From assembly GCA_029010715.1 (NCBI GenBank), contig JAQXKZ010000043.1, forward strand, positions 1 through 37,745: DNA of 37,745 nucleotides. Direction: 5' to 3'. Under the pieces are notes generated by a model. The model saw only the letters and a program-made list of their open reading frames with translations. It was not told the origin of the DNA and did not search any database. Below are positions 1 through 6,918 of this stretch, in pieces (position 1 is the first letter of the stretch; every line of letters begins with the position of its first letter). This DNA is from Clostridiales bacterium. GTDB taxonomy: Bacteria; Bacillota; Clostridia; Oscillospirales; Oscillospiraceae. Both the position numbers and the translations under genes were made by a program.

Positions 1-761
1 AAGCCGTGCTCATACGCCGCCCTCATATCCGGCTCTGTGCGGAAGTCCTCGAAAAACTGCCCCTCGAAAATGTCCCAGTTGCCGTGCAGCCATGCCTCTC
101 TCAGCTTCGGCGGCAGGGACTCCAGCTGCTTTACGTACTGCGGGTCCGCCTTCATCAGCGCCTTGTTGTCCGTGACAAGCGACTGTATGAAGCTGTATTC
201 CTCCGCATCCTCGTTATCTCTGAAGCGCCGGTCTATGAACAGTCTCTTGACCCAGCCGTGCCCCTCTCCCCCGGGATTGCAGGTGAAATAGATTCTCTTG
301 GGAAAGTCGTTCACACCTCTGACGCAGGCCCGGAGCTTTTCCATCTTCTCCTCGCTCTGCTGTGTAGCCTCGTCCACGAACAGCACGTCGACCTCGGTGC
401 CCTGAAAACGCAGTGCGTCCTTCTCATTGTCGCAGTAGCGGAAAAGTATACGGCTGCCGTTCGGGAACACCATATGCTTCTTCGCGTCGTTGTAGCTTGC
501 CAGGCGCTCCTCCTCCGGCGCGTAGCAGCGCAGCAGCTGGCACAGCGGTATGATGTGGTTCTCCTGCAGTTCCGGATAGGTCTTTCGGATTATCATCACC
601 TTTATCCCGGCATACCGCAGGCAGAGCAGAACCGCCTTGATGCGCACCGCCCAGCTCTTTCCCCCTCCGCGTGCCCCGCCGTAGCCTATGTATTTGTGCG
701 TATCCGTGAGAAACAGCTTCTGCTTTCCGCTGGGCTCCGGTATCTGAAGCTCCGCCGTCAT
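1..761 (-). CDS. Phage terminase large subunit (N-terminal part, cut by window edge)
   Basis: This is the ATPase/nuclease motor that packages phage DNA into proheads. About 253 N-terminal residues are visible and the frame stays open to the window edge, so the nuclease domain is outside. A P-loop reading GGARGGGKS lies at residues 28-36. A Walker B with its catalytic acid (DVLFVDEA, D130-E131) follows, with the ATQQSEE stretch typical of Terminase_3/6-like large subunits. The ATG at 761 overlaps the stop of the small subunit by four bases (ATGA), which fixes the start and indicates translational coupling. It is read leftwards, away from the repressor at 1779. Family assignment is confident; the phage type cannot be told. 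Confidence 0.9.
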   Translation of the reverse strand, partial: MTAELQIPEPSGKQKLFLTDTHKYIGYGGARGGGKSWAVRIKAVLLCLRYAGIKVMIIRKTYPELQENHIIPLCQLLRCYAPEEERLASYNDAKKHMVFPNGSRILFRYCDNEKDALRFQGTEVDVLFVDEATQQSEEKMEKLRACVRGVNDFPKRIYFTCNPGGEGHGWVKRLFIDRRFRDNEDAEEYSFIQSLVTDNKALMKADPQYVKQLESLPPKLREAWLHGNWDIFEGQFFEDFRTEPDMRAAYEHG

Positions 762-1129
762 TTGCTCATCTCCTCCGCCTCGCCCACGAAGCGTACCGTC
801 AGCTCGCCGCCGTCGCCCGCGCCGGCCGTTTCCGTGCCGTTCAGCTCCCTGAGCTCCCTGAGCGCTCCCGTCATGGCCTTGAAGTCCCTGCTGTCGAGCT
901 CCTTGTCTCCGTCTATGGTCTTTTCTATCCGCCGCAGAAGCTTGGATGTGACCTGCTCCAGCCTTATCCCGAGATCGTCCTCGAGGTATTCCGCTCTCTG
1001 CCCCGGCCAGTTCTCCGCCGTACCCCTGCTCTGTATCGTACTGTACGGCGTGTCAAAGTCTCTGGCAAGCTCCCTGTAGCTTTTTCCTTCTTTGACAAAG
1101 CCCGCCCTGATTTTCTCCCAGTCCGCCAT
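758..1129 (-). CDS. Phage terminase small subunit
   Basis: A 123-residue protein directly upstream of the large terminase. It should recognise the packaging site and recruit the motor. The N-terminus (KIRAGFVKEGKSYRELARDF then STIQSRGTAENWPGQR) is the helix-turn-helix typical of small terminases of Gram-positive phages. The C-terminal half is charged and helical (RRIEKTIDGDKELDSRDFKA), fitting the oligomerisation region. A longer frame begins at 1180. The ATG at 1129 is preferred because it overlaps the upstream stop (TAATG) and the longer version would run into the upstream gene. Confidence 0.85.
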   Translation of the reverse strand: MADWEKIRAGFVKEGKSYRELARDFDTPYSTIQSRGTAENWPGQRAEYLEDDLGIRLEQVTSKLLRRIEKTIDGDKELDSRDFKAMTGALRELRELNGTETAGAGDGGELTVRFVGEAEEMSK

Positions 1130-1371
1130 TAAGCTCCGCCGGCATATTTGCTGTCGTACGTGCAGCGGTATATCGGGCATGTCTCAAACCTGCACACGCA
1201 GTAGCGCCCCATATGCCTGTCCTTCCTTTCCAACGTTCTGAATTTTGTGGTAACGCTGCTGTCATCCATACAGCCCTCGCAGGTAATGCTTCTCCCTTCT
1301 CTTGTGTCCGATACATAGAACGGGCAGCGTACATCTGCGTCCGTCCAAACTTCTTTCCTGTATGCACCCAT
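1129..1371 (-). CDS. Small cysteine-rich phage protein, probable zinc-binding
   Basis: An 80-residue protein immediately upstream of the terminase genes. It contains eight cysteines in pairs or near-pairs: CPFY, CEGC, then YCVCRFETCPIYRC near the C-terminus. Such spacing suggests one or two zinc sites. Small proteins of this pattern are often seen beside terminase genes in clostridial prophages, but I know of no assigned function. An ATG exists at 1377, but the ATG at 1371 has a GGAGG six bases upstream and is preferred. It ends in the TAATG overlap with the small terminase, so the three genes probably form one transcript. Confidence 0.6.
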   Translation of the reverse strand: MGAYRKEVWTDADVRCPFYVSDTREGRSITCEGCMDDSSVTTKFRTLERKDRHMGRYCVCRFETCPIYRCTYDSKYAGGA

Positions 1372-1579
1372 CTTCATCCTCCTGCTCGTCCTCGTCCGTG
1401 TTCCCGCCGCGCTGCATCCACGGCGGATAGCCTGTACGCTCCATGGAGCGTATTACCGGCTCATCCCTTATCAGCGTCACGCATTCCCTCCTCCGCGTCA
1501 GCATGCTCTCCTCCGCCCCCTCGGCTGCCTCTGTCAGCTTATCCGTTCTGCCGCTTCCGCAATGTTCACCCTCTCCCAA
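1262..1579 (-). CDS. Possible short phage protein with disturbed reading frame
   Basis: An open frame of 105 codons from a TTG at 1579. Its middle (residues about 14-60, including LTEAAEGAEESMLTRRRE and MERTGYPPW) looks protein-like. The last 116 bases overlap the Cys-rich gene, which is unusual. A better start, a GTG with GGGAG just upstream (near 1568), opens a different frame reading VNIAEAAERIS before a stop. A single-base indel near 1535 would join that start to the middle of this frame. It may therefore be a broken gene, or the resemblance may be chance. No function is assigned. Confidence 0.2.
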   Translation of the reverse strand: MGEGEHCGSGRTDKLTEAAEGAEESMLTRRRECVTLIRDEPVIRSMERTGYPPWMQRGGNTDEDEQEDEDGCIQERSLDGRRCTLPVLCIGHKRREKHYLRGLYG

Positions 1580-1603
1580 TTCTTAAAAAAATGAGATTAT
1601 ATG

Positions 1604-1632
1604 TTGACAGACCTGCGGTTTTCTATTAAAAT
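1604..1632 (+). promoter_or_regulatory. SigA promoter for the phage repressor
   Basis: TTGACA at 1604-1609, a 17-base spacer and TAAAAT at 1627-1632. It points at the repressor gene, 147 bases downstream. A possible minus-strand -10 (TATAAT on the minus strand, 1596-1601, with a weak TAGAAA -35) sits back to back with it and would serve the terminase side. A second, weaker TTGACA lies at 1650-1655. Confidence 0.6.
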
Positions 1633-1664
1633 ACACTCAGCCGGGGATCTTGACATGGCCTGCG

Positions 1665-1714
1665 ATCTTATTTTTATTTGATACGCTCTGAAGTATATCT
1701 TATTTTTATAAGAT
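1665..1714. promoter_or_regulatory. Repeated operator-like sites in the repressor control region
   Basis: The 13-mer ATCTTATTTTTAT occurs at 1665-1677 and again at 1697-1709, 32 bases apart, which is three helical turns. The second copy is part of a perfect inverted repeat (ATCTTAT, four T, ATAAGAT; 1697-1714). Two identical sites on the same DNA face between the promoter and a repressor gene are what autoregulatory phage operators look like. Binding by the adjacent repressor is inferred. Confidence 0.45.
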
Positions 1715-1778
1715 TTTCTAGTGTCTGCTCCCTCTTTTTTTCAGATTCGTCGTTGTGCACATATATGGGGTGATTGAT

Positions 1779-2138
1779 TTGTTCAATTATGAGAGGTTCG
1801 ACGCTCTTCGCCGTTCGAAGGGCATCACGCAGAAATTTATAGCCCAATCCCTAGGCCGCAGCGCTACGCTCTGTCAGGACTGGAAGCAGCATAAATCGCA
1901 GCCCAATGCGGAGCAGCTGTCCGTGCTTGCCGGCATACTCGGCACGACTGTGCAGTATCTCTGCGGCGAAAGCGATGCTGCCTCGCCCGTGTCTGACGGC
2001 GAGGAGCTGGAGCAGCTGCTCACCGCGCTGCGCGACCGCGAGGATATGCGTATGCTTTTCAAGCTTGCCCGTGACGCTTCGCCTGACGACGTCCGTCAGG
2101 CCGTGAAGATCATTGAGGCTCTGCGCCGTGACAGCTGA
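1779..2138 (+). CDS. Phage XRE-family repressor (cI-like)
   Basis: A 119-residue DNA-binding protein. The N-terminal helix-turn-helix (about residues 4-60) reads FNYERFDALRRSKGITQKF, then a recognition segment (SLGRSATLCQDW) and the end of the XRE fold (LSVLAGILGTTVQYLCGES). The C-terminal half (EELEQLLTALRDREDMRMLF) is acidic and helical and probably mediates dimerisation. The open frame extends to a GTG at 1755. The TTG at 1779 is preferred because GGGGTGA lies five bases upstream and this puts the usual FNYERF opening at the N-terminus. It is followed by a metallopeptidase gene, the standard arrangement for repressors cleared by ImmA-type proteases. It probably maintains lysogeny. Confidence 0.8.
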   Translation: MFNYERFDALRRSKGITQKFIAQSLGRSATLCQDWKQHKSQPNAEQLSVLAGILGTTVQYLCGESDAASPVSDGEELEQLLTALRDREDMRMLFKLARDASPDDVRQAVKIIEALRRDS

Positions 2139-2466
2139 TTATTATGTACGTCTGGTCGACATGCCCAGGGCTGTCGAGGGCGTAACCGTTCCGAACGGCG
2201 ACGGCAGTTTTGACATATATATAAATTCGCGTCTCTCCCCGCTTCAGCAGGAAGAGACGCTTAAACATGAGCTGCTCCATCTGGAGCGTGAGCATTTTTA
2301 TCTGGATATCCCGCTGGAGCGAATGGAGCGTCAGGCCGACGGCGAGCCGGTCAATATTGTCCTGCACCCTCCCGAGGGCATGATCCCCTGCTTCCGTTCC
2401 GAGTCCGCCCTTGCCCGCTGGCTCCGGGCCGTCTGCCTCCAGCAGCATGTGGATCTCGGTTTTTAG
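2128..2466 (+). CDS. ImmA/IrrE-family metallopeptidase
   Basis: A 112-residue protein with the zinc-peptidase motif HELLH at residues 47-51, followed by ERE, as in ImmA of ICEBs1, which cleaves its element's repressor. The GTG at 2128 overlaps the end of the repressor gene by 11 bases and has a GAGG nine bases upstream. A TTG at 2113 is the alternative start. Overlap with the repressor implies translational coupling and that the repressor is its substrate; the substrate is inferred from gene order and family knowledge. It is the last recognisable prophage gene on this side. Confidence 0.75.
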   Translation: MTADYYVRLVDMPRAVEGVTVPNGDGSFDIYINSRLSPLQQEETLKHELLHLEREHFYLDIPLERMERQADGEPVNIVLHPPEGMIPCFRSESALARWLRAVCLQQHVDLGF

Positions 2467-2573
2467 CGCCGCAGCGATCTGTCAGTGCAATACCGTGTCG
2501 CCCCCCCTTCGCCATCCGCGTCTGATGAGTCATCCGGTGCTTCCCTGATTATCACCCGTAGGGGGCTTATATA

Positions 2574-2711
2574 ATGTCCAAACGTTTTAATTCAGTTTCC
2601 CCCAGAACGCTCAGTATCGTTCTGCCGGTTTCCTGTATGCTCCTCTGCGTTTTTTATTCCGTACGCGACAGCTCCGGGACGTGGTCTTATACACCGCGTT
2701 CCTGTCGCTGA
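2574..2711 (+). CDS. Possible small membrane peptide
   Basis: A 45-codon frame starting at an ATG with a GGGGG tract eight bases upstream. Residues about 13-30 (LSIVLPVSCMLLCVFY) are hydrophobic and could be a signal or membrane segment, after a basic start (MSKRF). It lies between the prophage genes and thrC. No family is recognised and it may not be expressed. The rest of 2467-2841 shows nothing I can interpret. Confidence 0.2.
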   Translation: MSKRFNSVSPRTLSIVLPVSCMLLCVFYSVRDSSGTWSYTPRSCR

Positions 2712-2841
2712 TACTTATATCCGTCCGCAGCTCCGATCCCTGCTCTTTGAACGCCGGTGCTCCTCAATACATCGTCATTCGGAAACCTCCCCCCGCCGCA
2801 TGTGGCTGAGGGAGGTATTGTTGTCCGTAGTTTGAATACAC

Positions 2842-2870
2842 TTGACTTTTTATCGCGGACGTTGTATATT
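2842..2870 (+). promoter_or_regulatory. SigA promoter of thrCB
   Basis: TTGACT at 2842-2847, a 17-base spacer and TATATT at 2865-2870. Transcription from about 2877 would give a 160-base leader before thrC. Confidence 0.75.
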
Positions 2871-2937
2871 ACCTGCATGCCGGAATGATACCGTTAAGAG
2901 CCTATAGCGGTTTTGGGCTGCCTCTCACACCGATGCC

Positions 2938-2999
2938 GAAGCGCCCACGGCATTGCAAAAGGCTTTAAAGCCTTTTATGGGCTTCCGCTGTCAGTTTTT
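2938..2999 (+). promoter_or_regulatory. Stem-loop in the thrC leader, possible attenuator
   Basis: GAAG (2938-2941) and CCCA (2944-2947) can pair with TGGGCTTC (2978-2985) around the perfect 20-base palindrome AAAAGGCTTTAAAGCCTTTT (2957-2976). Five T follow at 2995-2999. The structure sits between the promoter and the thrC ribosome site, so it could be a conditional terminator. No T-box signature or threonine-rich leader peptide was found, so the signal is unknown. Confidence 0.4.
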
Positions 3000-3038
3000 A
3001 TATATGTATTCCCCGATCGTTAGTAAGGAGATGCTCCT

Positions 3039-4499
3039 ATGAAATACATCAGCACACGCGGCGCTTCACCCGCCGTCTCATCCGCCCGCGCCGTTGTCGA
3101 CGGTCTCGCCCCCGACGGCGGTCTCTATACCATGTCCCCCTCCGATATGCCGAAGCTAGATTGGCGGCGGCTTATATCCATGGATTATTACTCCATAGCC
3201 GCTGAGATCATATCCGCCCTGCTGCCGGATTTTTCCCGTGACGAGGCCCGTGATCTTACAGGCCGCGCCTATAACGGAAAATTTCCCTCCGCCGATATCG
3301 CTCCCACCGTTCCCGTTGGGGACAAGGCTGTGCTGGAGCTGTTCCACGGCCCCACCTCCGCGTTCAAGGATGTGGCGCTTTGTCTGCTTCCCTACCTGAT
3401 GAAATCCGCCGCCGAAAAATGCGGCGATACCGGTACCATCACTATCCTCACCGCCACGAGCGGAGATACGGGCAAGGCCGCCCTTGAAGGTTTCCGCGAC
3501 GTTCCCGGTATAAAGATCGCCGTTTTCTATCCCCGCGACGGCGTCAGCGCCGTCCAGAAAGCGCAGATGGTCACTCAGGAGGGCCGGAACGTCCACGTGT
3601 GCGCCGTCGACGGCAACTTCGACGATGCCCAGTCCGGCGTCAAGCGGATCTTCGGGTCCATACGCGGACGCGGCCTTTCCTCCGCCAATTCCATCAATAT
3701 CGGCCGTCTTGTCCCGCAGGTGGTCTATTACTTTTCCGCCTACGCCTCTCTTGTAAAATCCGGCCGTCTGCTCCCCGGCGCGCCTCTGGACTTCTGCGTC
3801 CCCACCGGCAACTTCGGTGACATTCTTGCCGGCTATATTGCCGGGGAAATGGGCCTTCCACTCGGCCGCCTCGTCTGCGCCTCCAATGAGAACAATGTCC
3901 TCACGGATTTTCTCCGTACCGGTACCTACGACCGGCGCCGGCACTTCTGCCGCACCCTATCCCCTTCCATGGATATTCTCATTTCCAGCAATCTCGAGCG
4001 CCTGCTCTTCCTTATGAGCGGTGACAGCGCGCTCGTCGCATCGCTCATGCGGCAGCTCGCCGACGAGGGACGTTATACCGTCCCGTCCTCTCTGCTGGAA
4101 AAGATACAGCGGCGCTTCTGGGCCGGCTGCTGTGACGATGAGGGCACAAAAGCCACCGTCGCCCGGGTCTGGCACAGTCTCTCCTATCTCTGCGACACAC
4201 ATACCGCGGTCGCGTGGAATGTTGCGGAGCAGTATGAAAAAGCCGTGCCGGACCATAATCCCATTGTCGTTCTCTCCACCGCCTCGCCCTATAAATTCCC
4301 CGCCGCGGTCCTCTCCGCTGTCGGCGGCGTCTGCGGCGGCGATGAATTTGAAATGATGTCGGCTCTCGAAAAAACCACCGGCGTTCCCATGCCTGCGAAT
4401 CTGCGCGGCCTGCGTGAACGCCCCTGCCTGCATAACGACTGCGTAGAGCCCTCTCAAATGTCAGCCTACGTTCTCGATCTTCTGGAGGATGAATCATGA
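3039..4499 (+). CDS. thrC: Threonine synthase
   Basis: A 486-residue cytosolic PLP enzyme converting O-phosphohomoserine to threonine, the last step of threonine synthesis. The N-terminus (MKYISTRG then LAPDGGLY) is typical of threonine synthases. The PLP lysine lies in HGPTSAFKD (K110). The phosphate-binding and substrate loop (TATSGDTGKAALEGF) and a later GNFGD follow. The length fits the long bacterial type. AAGGAG precedes the ATG. Its stop overlaps the thrB start by four bases (ATGA), so the two are translationally coupled. It is driven by the promoter at 2842. Confidence 0.95.
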   Translation: MKYISTRGASPAVSSARAVVDGLAPDGGLYTMSPSDMPKLDWRRLISMDYYSIAAEIISALLPDFSRDEARDLTGRAYNGKFPSADIAPTVPVGDKAVLELFHGPTSAFKDVALCLLPYLMKSAAEKCGDTGTITILTATSGDTGKAALEGFRDVPGIKIAVFYPRDGVSAVQKAQMVTQEGRNVHVCAVDGNFDDAQSGVKRIFGSIRGRGLSSANSINIGRLVPQVVYYFSAYASLVKSGRLLPGAPLDFCVPTGNFGDILAGYIAGEMGLPLGRLVCASNENNVLTDFLRTGTYDRRRHFCRTLSPSMDILISSNLERLLFLMSGDSALVASLMRQLADEGRYTVPSSLLEKIQRRFWAGCCDDEGTKATVARVWHSLSYLCDTHTAVAWNVAEQYEKAVPDHNPIVVLSTASPYKFPAAVLSAVGGVCGGDEFEMMSALEKTTGVPMPANLRGLRERPCLHNDCVEPSQMSAYVLDLLEDES

Positions 4500-5374
4500 A
4501 CTCCGTAACCGTCCGCGTCCCTGCCACCACTGCAAATCTCGCCTGCGGCTTCGATACCGTCGGCTGTGCGCTGAGCCTGTATAATACGCTGAGCTTCACG
4601 CTTTCGGACAGGCTCTCCTTCACCGGCTGTGACGAGGAGTTCCAAACCCCGGACAATCTGGCTTTCCGTGGCTTTGACGCCGTGTACGCCCATCTCGGCC
4701 GCCCTGCGCCCGCCGTGCGTATCGACATCTCCTCCGACATCCCGGTCTGCCGCGGCCTCGGCTCCTCCGCCGCCATGCTTGCCGCCGGCGCAGCCGCCGC
4801 AAATGCGCTGTCCGGCGCCGGACTCTCAAAAGCCGATCTCCTCTCGATAGTCACTCCTATCGAAGGCCATCCCGACAATCTGGCCCCCGCGTTTTTCGGC
4901 GGCCTCGTCGCTTCTTCCCTGTGTGACGGCAGGGTCTGGTCCGCTTCCTACCCGGTACACGCCTCTCTGCGTTTTGTCGTCCTTTCCCCGGACTATACTC
5001 TGAGCACCCATGCCGCCAGGGCCGCCCTGCCCGCGAGTGTTCCCTTTGCGGATGCCGTCTACGATCTCTCTCGTCTCGCCCTGCTGCCCCGCGCATTTGA
5101 GAGCGGCGATGAGGAGATGCTCGCGCTCTGCCTTTCGGACAGGCTGCATCAGCCTTACCGGCGCTCGCTTATCCCCGGCTTTGATGAAGTACGCTCCCTC
5201 GCCTCGGCCCTCGGCTGCGGCGCCTTCTGCATCAGCGGCGCGGGGCCGAGCCTGCTCTGCGTCAGCCGCGATCCCGAACTTGCGCATGATCTCAGCTCCG
5301 CCGTCTCGGCTCTCCCGAACTCCTGGCATGTACGCGACCTTCGCGTTGACCCGGGCGGAGCCATGCTTCTGTAA
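4496..5374 (+). CDS. thrB: Homoserine kinase
   Basis: A 292-residue GHMP kinase that phosphorylates homoserine to supply the substrate of threonine synthase. Visible motifs are VRVPATTANLACGFD at the N-terminus, the ATP-binding loop PVCRGLGSSAAM at residues 83-94, and the third GHMP motif ISGAGPSLLCV near residue 245. It is coupled to thrC by an ATGA overlap. Homoserine dehydrogenase is not in the window. A tandem repeat and a terminator follow. Confidence 0.95.
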   Translation: MNSVTVRVPATTANLACGFDTVGCALSLYNTLSFTLSDRLSFTGCDEEFQTPDNLAFRGFDAVYAHLGRPAPAVRIDISSDIPVCRGLGSSAAMLAAGAAAANALSGAGLSKADLLSIVTPIEGHPDNLAPAFFGGLVASSLCDGRVWSASYPVHASLRFVVLSPDYTLSTHAARAALPASVPFADAVYDLSRLALLPRAFESGDEEMLALCLSDRLHQPYRRSLIPGFDEVRSLASALGCGAFCISGAGPSLLCVSRDPELAHDLSSAVSALPNSWHVRDLRVDPGGAMLL

Positions 5375-5378
5375 AGCC

Positions 5379-5440
5379 CTCTCCGTGTTTCGCCATCCCG
5401 CTCCGCTCTCCGTGTTCCGCCGTCCCGCTCCGCTCTCCGT
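5379..5440 (+). repeat. 27-bp tandem repeat downstream of thrB
   Basis: Two near-identical 27-base units (5379-5405 and 5406-5432, two differences) and the first eight bases of a third. The unit begins CTCTCCGTGTT and ends CCCGCTCCG. It starts directly after the thrB stop and is non-coding. Slippage could vary the copy number. Confidence 0.7.
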
Positions 5441-5484
5441 ACCCGTTAAGATCTCGCTTTTCCGTGTTAAAAACCCGTTAAGAG

Positions 5485-5533
5485 AAAAACAGCCCCGGTA
5501 AGTGCATCCGTCACTTTTCCGCGGCTGTTTTTT
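5485..5533 (+). terminator. Terminator of thrCB
   Basis: AAAAACAGCC (5485-5494) pairs with GGCTGTTTTTT (5523-5533) across a 28-base loop. The right arm runs into T. The long loop makes it weaker than the other terminators in the window. Confidence 0.6.
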
Positions 5534-5576
5534 GTTGCAATCTCTCGTTTTATTTCACTTTTTCCGGAATAAACAC

Positions 5577-5605
5577 TTGCATTATCCGGTCACACCTGTT
5601 ATACT
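5577..5605 (+). promoter_or_regulatory. SigA promoter of the 43-residue membrane protein
   Basis: TTGCAT at 5577-5582, a 17-base spacer and TATACT at 5600-5605. It leads to a short leader containing two GTTAAGAA repeats before the GTG start at 5671. Confidence 0.65.
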
Positions 5606-5670
5606 TCTTGTTAAGAATACGTTAAGAAATATGTATTGTACGTTAATTTTTCGTAAAGGAGCGAAAGCGA

Positions 5671-5802
5671 GTGGAACCTGCCGGCATCGTAATACTTGCC
5701 ATCTTCGGCTGTATGATTCTTTACCTCATAGTCTCCAGGGTCGTCGAGGCCAGGAAGAAAAAAACCAGTACAGAGGCTGAGAAAGATTCTGCAGACTCAT
5801 AA
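5671..5802 (+). CDS. Small single-pass membrane protein, 43 residues
   Basis: GTG start with AAAGGAG nine bases upstream. The protein opens with EPAGIVILAIFGCMILYLIV, a single hydrophobic helix (residues about 4-22). A basic stop-transfer stretch (RVVEARKKK) and a polar tail (TSTEAEKDSADS) follow, so the C-terminus should be cytoplasmic. It is a complete monocistronic unit: a good promoter lies 66 bases upstream and a perfect terminator begins at the stop codon. No family is recognised. The framing signals make it a likely real gene despite its size. It could regulate a membrane protein or be a type I toxin-like peptide, but the tail is acidic and nothing supports toxicity. Confidence 0.7.
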   Translation: MEPAGIVILAIFGCMILYLIVSRVVEARKKKTSTEAEKDSADS

Positions 5803-5840
5803 AAGAAGCGGGACATCGTCACGGCTGTCCCGCTTCTTTT
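5801..5840. terminator. Strong bidirectional terminator
   Basis: A perfect 15-bp stem (AAAAGAAGCGGGACA with TGTCCCGCTTCTTTT) around a 10-base loop, starting at the stop codon of the small membrane protein. A-rich and T-rich ends allow function from both sides. Nothing is recognised in 5841-6034. Confidence 0.85.
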
Positions 5841-6034
5841 ATACCTGTGCGGCCGCGTCCACTCCGCCTGACTGTATTCTGCCCTGTTTTTCCCGGTTCC
5901 TATTTATTCTTTGCCCGCTCGCGCTGTGAAAAACGGTGCTTCTGTAATCCGGCGCGTGACGGCTTTTTGTTCTTCCCGCGTTTTTCGGCAGCATCAGCCT
6001 CTCTTGCCCACCGCCCCCGTATTCCTGTTCCGGC

Positions 6035-6064
6035 AAAAAAATCAGGCAGCTTACGCTGCCTGAT
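6035..6064 (-). terminator. Terminator of the rubrerythrin-rubredoxin unit
   Basis: A perfect stem ATCAGGCAGC / GCTGCCTGAT (6041-6064) with a four-base loop. On the minus strand it is followed by seven T. It lies 15 bases after the rubredoxin stop. Confidence 0.85.
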
Positions 6065-6078
6065 CTCATTATCTTATT

Positions 6079-6234
6079 TTACTGCTTGGTGAACATATCC
6101 TTGCTCAGACCACAGACCGGGCAGACCCAGTCATCGGGCACATCTTCCCATGCAGTACCCGGAGCGATGCCGTTGTCGGGATCGCCGAGCTCGGGATCGT
6201 ATACATAGCCGCAGGGGCACTCATACTTTGCCAT
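6079..6234 (-). CDS. Rubredoxin
   Basis: A 51-residue one-iron electron carrier. The four iron ligands are in CPCGY (C6, C8 region) and CPVCGL (C38, C41), with the conserved [20 protein letters not shown] core and DDWVCP. The N-terminal pair is spaced C-P-C, one residue shorter than the usual C-x-x-C, which is worth noting. The ATG at 6234 has AAGGAGG nine bases upstream, overlapping the stop of the rubrerythrin gene. It should pass electrons to the reverse rubrerythrin for reduction of peroxide or oxygen. The NADH:rubredoxin reductase partner is not in the window. Confidence 0.9.
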   Translation of the reverse strand: MAKYECPCGYVYDPELGDPDNGIAPGTAWEDVPDDWVCPVCGLSKDMFTKQ

Positions 6235-6247
6235 TTAAACTGCCTCC

Positions 6248-6817
6248 TTACTTATTGAAGTATCTCTTCAGCAGGCCCTCGAAAGCCTTACCGTGACGGG
6301 CCTCGTCGCGTGCCATCTCATGAATGGTGTCATGGAGTGCGTCGAGATTGTACTTTTTGCAGAGCTTTGCCAGCTCGAACTTCCCTGCGGTCGCGCCGTT
6401 CTCGGCCTCAACGCGCATTTCGAGGTTCTTGGCGCTGCTGTCGGTGACGACCTCGCCCAGAAGCTCTGCAAACTTTGCCGCGTGCTCTGCCTCCTCAAGG
6501 CCGGCCTTTTCCCAGTACATGCCGATCTCGGGATAACCCTCGCGGTGCGCAACGCGCGCCATGGCCAGATACATGCCGACTTCGGTGCACTCGCCCTGGA
6601 AATTGGCTCTCAGTCCCTCGATTATCTCGCTGCGGACCTCCTCGGGGACGTCTGCGCCGAACTGCTTGCCTACGCCGACAACATGCTCGGCGGCCCAGGT
6701 CATGCCTTCCTTCTGCTCAAGGAACTTGGAGCCGGGGACATGGCACTGCGGGCAGAACTCGGGGGGATTCTCGCCTTCATGAACATAACCGCAAACAGGG
6801 CAAACCCATTTCTTCAT
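6248..6817 (-). CDS. Reverse rubrerythrin (NADH peroxidase component)
   Basis: A 189-residue protein with the rubredoxin-like domain at the N-terminus (CPVCGY, C6 and C9; CPQCHV, C22 and C25) and the diiron ferritin-like domain behind it ([27 protein letters not shown]). This is the domain order of clostridial reverse rubrerythrin, which reduces H2O2 and O2 with electrons from rubredoxin. AGGAGG lies upstream of the ATG. Rubredoxin follows with an overlapping ribosome site, so the two are co-expressed. PerR is encoded just upstream on the same strand; in clostridia PerR represses this gene family. Confidence 0.93.
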   Translation of the reverse strand: MKKWVCPVCGYVHEGENPPEFCPQCHVPGSKFLEQKEGMTWAAEHVVGVGKQFGADVPEEVRSEIIEGLRANFQGECTEVGMYLAMARVAHREGYPEIGMYWEKAGLEEAEHAAKFAELLGEVVTDSSAKNLEMRVEAENGATAGKFELAKLCKKYNLDALHDTIHEMARDEARHGKAFEGLLKRYFNK

Positions 6818-6918
6818 AATAAATACCTCCTGAATTGATTTCTCATCCGTTTAATTTTGTTATATTTTCTTCATTGCATTTTGCTGCAAGGAAAAACTGA
6901 TTTACTGTACGCGGAGCC

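Noticed and set aside
6-1079. 357-codon plus-strand frame at the left end
   Set aside because: It is the antisense of the two terminase genes, whose motifs (P-loop, Walker B, HTH) are clear on the minus strand.
2877-3038. T-box or amino-acid riboswitch before thrC
   Set aside because: No T-box sequence, specifier-loop layout or known aptamer core could be found; only a hairpin is supported.
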